A DNA stretch of 8,269 bases, taken from the NCBI GenBank assembly GCA_937941745.1, contig CALDGV010000569.1, positions 1 through 8,269 on the forward strand, read 5' to 3'. Below are positions 5,722-8,269 of this stretch, piece after piece (position 1 is the first letter of the stretch; the number at the start of each line of letters is the position of its first letter). This stretch comes from an uncultured Prosthecobacter sp. Its GTDB lineage: Bacteria; Verrucomicrobiota; Verrucomicrobiia; Verrucomicrobiales; Verrucomicrobiaceae. Position numbers and translations under genes: made by a program. The notes under the pieces were generated by a model that did not search any database, had not been told where the DNA came from, and worked only from the letters and a program-made list of their open reading frames with translations.

Positions 5722-8046
5722 ATGGCCTCCCTTTCACCATCCCTCCTTCTCTACGCCTCGTTGACGCTGTCAGCAGGCTTGTCGGCTGCGCCGGCCGAGC
5801 ATCCGGGCAAGGCGCTCTATCAAAAGCTCTGCGCCGACTGCCACGGTGATCGAGGCCAGGGTGTCGAAGATGAATACGACGAAGCGCTGACGGGCGAGAA
5901 GACGCTCGAGGCGCTGGCGCGCCAGATTGACCGGACGATGCCGGAAGATGATCCGGACAAGACCACGCCAGAGGATTCCAAACTCATCGCGCAATACATC
6001 TACGATGCCTTTTATTCCCCTGATGCGCAGGCTCGGAACAATCCGCCGCGCAAGGATCTGGCACGCCTGACGACGGAGCAGTTCCGCAACAGCGTGATGG
6101 ACCTGCTCGGGCGTTTCCGCATGGGGCCGGGTTTTGACCGCCCCATCGGCAGCGAGCAGGGGTTGAAAGCCTTTTACCGCGGTGTGGAGCTGCCAAAGCC
6201 GGGAGAACAGCCCGTGGACACCACGCCGAAGCAGGGCATCAAGAAGAAGCGCCCCAACAAGACCATCGAAAAGGTGGAGCCCGTCATCGCCTTCCATTGG
6301 GGTGCAGACAGTCCTGACAAGGCGGTGCTGGAGGCGGAGCAGTTCGACAACCGCTTCGAAGGCAGCGTCGTGGCCCGGGAGACGGGTGTGTATGAGTTCG
6401 CCGTAAAGTCAGAAAACGGCTTCCGCCTCTACATCAACGATACGTCGGATGGCAACGCCCTCATCGACGGCTGGGTCAGCGCCGGCCCCGAGGTGCGCGA
6501 GGAGAAAAAGACGATCTTCCTGGTCGGAGGGCGTGCCTACCGCCTGGTGCTGGATCACTTCAAATTCAAAGAGAAGTCTGCCTCCCTCGAACTGTGGTGG
6601 AAACCGCCGCACGGCATCAAGGAACTCATTCCTGTCCAGGCCCTGCGCACGGACAGGCCGCGTGAGCTGACCATCGTGAGCACGGAATTCCCTGCCGATG
6701 ACAGCAGCGGCGGCTACCCGCGCGGCACCACGCTGTCCAAGGGGTGGGATCAAGCTGTGACCGACGCAGCGATCAGCACGGCCGAACATGTGGTGGCCAA
6801 GCTGGACGAGCTGGCCCAGACCAAGCCAGGCGCACTGGACCGCCTCGAAAAGCTGCGCAAATTTGCCCATGGCTTTGTCGAAACCGCCTTCCGCAGGCCT
6901 TTGAGTGATGACTTGAAGCAGCTGTTTGTCGAAACGCACTTCAAGGCAGCCAAAACCCCAGAAACTGCGGTGAAGCGTGTCGTGATGCTCGCCCTCAAGT
7001 CCCCGCAGTTCCTCTATCCCAACCTCAGCCTGGGAGAAAAGCCCGATGACTTTGAAACGGCCTCCCGTCTGGCACTCACCCTCTGGGATTCCCTGCCTGA
7101 CAAAAAGCTCATGCAGGCGGCGGCAGCCGGAAAACTGCGCACGCGAGGCGAAATCGAGGCTGAGGCACGCCGCATGATCGCCGACCCACGCACCAGGGCG
7201 AAGCTGCATGGCTTCTTCCACCACTGGCTGGAGCTGGAACGCGCCGAAGGCACCAGCAAGGACCCCAAGGCGTTCCCTGATTTCACCCCCGAACTGCTCA
7301 CCGACCTGAGGGAATCCCTCTTCCAGTTCATTGATGAAGTGGTCTGGAGCGAAAAATCAGACTACCGCGAACTCTTGCAGGCAGATTACATCCTCATGAA
7401 CGAGCGCCTCGGGAAGTTCTACGGACACCCGGTGACTGGTGATGAGTTTCAGCGGGTGGGCTTTGATCCGAAACAGCGGGCGGGAGTGGTCACACACCCC
7501 TACCTTCTCGCCTCCCTGGCCTACACAAAGCAGTCATCGCCCATTCACCGCGGCGTGTTCCTGACACGCAACATTGTAGGCATGTCACTCAAACCACCGA
7601 AGAAGGCCGTCATCTTTGAAGACAGCCACTTCAATCCGAAGCTCACCATGCGCGAAAAGATCACCGAACTGACCCGCAGCGGTGCGTGCATGTCCTGCCA
7701 CAGCCTGATCAATCCGCTGGGCTTCAGCCTGGAGAACTTCGATGCCGTGGGCCGCTGGCGCACCAAGGACAACAACAAGCCTGTGAACCCGGTCAGCGAG
7801 TTCACCACCCATGAGGGCCAGCTGGTCCGCCTCACCGGGCCGCGTGACATCGTGAACTACGTGGCGAGCAATCCCGGCGGCCATCGCGCCTTCATCCGCC
7901 ATCTGTTTCATCACCTCGTCAAACAAGAGCCGGCAGCCTACGGCCCGAAGGTGCTGGAGAACCTGCAGAAGGCCTTTGCGGCAAACAACTGCAACATCCA
8001 GAAGCTGATGGCGGACATCGCCCTCATCGCCTGCGAGGTTCCCTGA
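5722..8046 (+). CDS. exported PVC-type cytochrome c protein with PA14 and DUF1587/1595/1592/1588/1585 domains
   Basis: The 774-residue product is one of the large exported cytochromes typical of Planctomycetes and Verrucomicrobia. A hydrophobic leader (1 to about 25, ending AAPA) has no Lys or Arg before its core, which is unusual. A class I cytochrome c domain follows (about 26-98), with heme motif CADCH (Cys37, Cys40, His41) and probable axial Met73 in TMPEDD. Next come a DUF1587-like stretch (LARLTTEQFRNSVMDLLG, from 113), a PA14 domain (about 187-305), DUF1595 (about 345-430, with FRRPLSDD), DUF1592 (about 440-570), DUF1588 (about 585-680, with a second CxxCH, Cys656/Cys659/His660, in ACMSCHSLINPLGFSLENFD) and a divergent DUF1585 (about 695-774). 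The role is probably envelope electron transfer, perhaps coupled to breakdown of a carbohydrate bound by PA14; no member's reaction is known to me. ATG 5722 is the only ATG before an in-frame stop at 5701. The DUF1552 partner often found next door is absent. Confidence 0.9.
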   Translation: MASLSPSLLLYASLTLSAGLSAAPAEHPGKALYQKLCADCHGDRGQGVEDEYDEALTGEKTLEALARQIDRTMPEDDPDKTTPEDSKLIAQYIYDAFYSPDAQARNNPPRKDLARLTTEQFRNSVMDLLGRFRMGPGFDRPIGSEQGLKAFYRGVELPKPGEQPVDTTPKQGIKKKRPNKTIEKVEPVIAFHWGADSPDKAVLEAEQFDNRFEGSVVARETGVYEFAVKSENGFRLYINDTSDGNALIDGWVSAGPEVREEKKTIFLVGGRAYRLVLDHFKFKEKSASLELWWKPPHGIKELIPVQALRTDRPRELTIVSTEFPADDSSGGYPRGTTLSKGWDQAVTDAAISTAEHVVAKLDELAQTKPGALDRLEKLRKFAHGFVETAFRRPLSDDLKQLFVETHFKAAKTPETAVKRVVMLALKSPQFLYPNLSLGEKPDDFETASRLALTLWDSLPDKKLMQAAAAGKLRTRGEIEAEARRMIADPRTRAKLHGFFHHWLELERAEGTSKDPKAFPDFTPELLTDLRESLFQFIDEVVWSEKSDYRELLQADYILMNERLGKFYGHPVTGDEFQRVGFDPKQRAGVVTHPYLLASLAYTKQSSPIHRGVFLTRNIVGMSLKPPKKAVIFEDSHFNPKLTMREKITELTRSGACMSCHSLINPLGFSLENFDAVGRWRTKDNNKPVNPVSEFTTHEGQLVRLTGPRDIVNYVASNPGGHRAFIRHLFHHLVKQEPAAYGPKVLENLQKAFAANNCNIQKLMADIALIACEVP

Positions 8047-8073
8047 GTCTGCCGGCGGGCTCAGACGCCCGCC
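8047..8073. terminator. GC-rich hairpin between convergent cytochrome and mazG genes
   Basis: GGCGGGC (8054-8060) and GCCCGCC (8067-8073) form a perfect 7-bp stem with a 6-base loop (TCAGAC). The mazG stop codon (8061-8063) lies in the loop and the cytochrome stop is 7 bases before the left arm, a good position for a shared bidirectional terminator. No U tract follows on either strand, so it is not a classic intrinsic terminator. A competing 5-bp stem, GTCTG (8047-8051) with CAGAC (8062-8066), overlaps it. Confidence 0.45.
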
Positions 8074-8269
8074 TTCACCTCATCCCACGCGGCATCCATC
8101 TCCGCCAGAGTGGCCTCGCCGAGCTGCTTGCCCGAAGCCGCCAGCTTCGCTTCCACGCCATGAAAGCGGCGGACGAACTTATCGTTGGCCGCGGCCAGCG
8201 CAGGTTCTGAATCAATTCCGAGCTTCCGGGCAAGGTTGACGACGCTGAAAAGCAGGTCACCCAGCTCCT
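8061..8269 (-). CDS. mazG: MazG nucleoside triphosphate pyrophosphohydrolase (C-terminal part)
   Basis: The reverse strand is open from the window edge to a TGA at 8063-8061, giving 68 complete codons of the C-terminus. The sequence begins ELGDLLFSVVNLARKLGID, the metal-binding helix of the C-terminal MazG domain (Glu and Asp of the ELGD motif), continues with ALAAANDKFVRRFHGVE, matching the usual A-N-x-K-F-x-R-R-F signature, and ends with AEMDAAWDEVK, near the family's normal C-terminus. MazG hydrolyses NTPs and dNTPs to monophosphates and pyrophosphate, clearing non-canonical nucleotides; in some bacteria it also lowers (p)ppGpp. The N-terminal portion and start lie beyond base 8269, so a one-domain or two-domain form cannot be decided. 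It converges on the cytochrome gene with 14 bases between stop codons. Confidence 0.9.
   Translation of the reverse strand, partial: ELGDLLFSVVNLARKLGIDSEPALAAANDKFVRRFHGVEAKLAASGKQLGEATLAEMDAAWDEVKAGV

Noticed and set aside
5672..5764. Possible 30-codon ORF (MKEVANVKLYDL...) between the DenD-like and cytochrome genes
   Set aside because: It is out of frame with the cytochrome gene, overlaps its signal peptide region, and becomes Pro/His/Ser-rich in the overlap, as expected for a chance frame.
6409..7224. 271-codon - strand ORF inside the cytochrome gene
   Set aside because: It is antisense to conserved PA14/DUF1595/DUF1592 coding sequence and has low-complexity composition with no domain features.
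1..8269. Mobile element, CRISPR array, toxin-antitoxin pair or defence system
   Set aside because: No transposase, integrase, direct-repeat array, tRNA-associated junction or defence-type domain is visible. The PIN domain here is fused to membrane segments and TRAM, unlike a VapC toxin, and no antitoxin gene lies next to it. mazG is the pyrophosphohydrolase, not a toxin.

Overview
This is a GC-rich, gene-dense piece of bacterial chromosome that most resembles a member of the Verrucomicrobia or a related PVC bacterium. The reasons are a large cytochrome c / DUF1587-DUF1595-DUF1592-DUF1588-DUF1585 protein with an inserted PA14 domain, a secreted protein with a C-terminal PEP-CTERM sorting signal, a BD-FAE-type esterase, and start codons that mostly lack a Shine-Dalgarno sequence. 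The phylum is inferred from gene content; no rRNA or other marker gene is in the window.

Layout, left to right: (1) the C-terminal part of an alpha/beta-hydrolase esterase on + (1-423), cut by the window edge; (2) miaB, the tRNA methylthiotransferase, on - (431-1786), converging on the esterase with 7 bases between stop codons; (3) a membrane-anchored PIN/TRAM protein on + (1910-2941), divergent from miaB across 123 bases; (4) a trypsin-like serine protease with a PEP-CTERM tail on - (2930-3925), whose 3' end overlaps that of the PIN/TRAM gene by 12 bases; (5) a 202-base spacer with a strikingly AT-rich block, then a co-directional + run of ogt (4128-4625), a DenD-like NAD-dependent sugar-acid dehydrogenase (4698-5666) and a 774-residue exported cytochrome (5722-8046); (6) the C-terminal end of mazG on - (8061-8269), converging on the cytochrome gene across a short hairpin. 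No stretch over 300 bases lacks a gene. I see no tRNA, rRNA, CRISPR array, insertion sequence or phage gene.

Functionally this is mostly ordinary chromosomal housekeeping with a lineage-specific flavour. miaB (tRNA hypermodification), ogt (alkylated-DNA repair) and mazG (nucleotide pool cleaning) are information-maintenance genes; the PIN/TRAM protein is probably an RNase. The exported cytochrome and the PEP-CTERM protease belong to the cell envelope. The DenD-like enzyme may act in sugar-acid catabolism. The three + genes 4128-8046 have short gaps (72 and 55 bases) and could share a transcript, but no pathway obviously joins them.

I did not find a convincing new multi-gene system. The observations most worth a second look are a cysteine-free predicted trypsin-like PEP-CTERM protease behind a cysteine-rich signal peptide, a divergent pair of genes that both end in TRAM RNA-binding domains, a cytochrome gene without its usual DUF1552 partner, and an inverted repeat upstream of that cytochrome gene in which an SD-like sequence faces its perfect complement.
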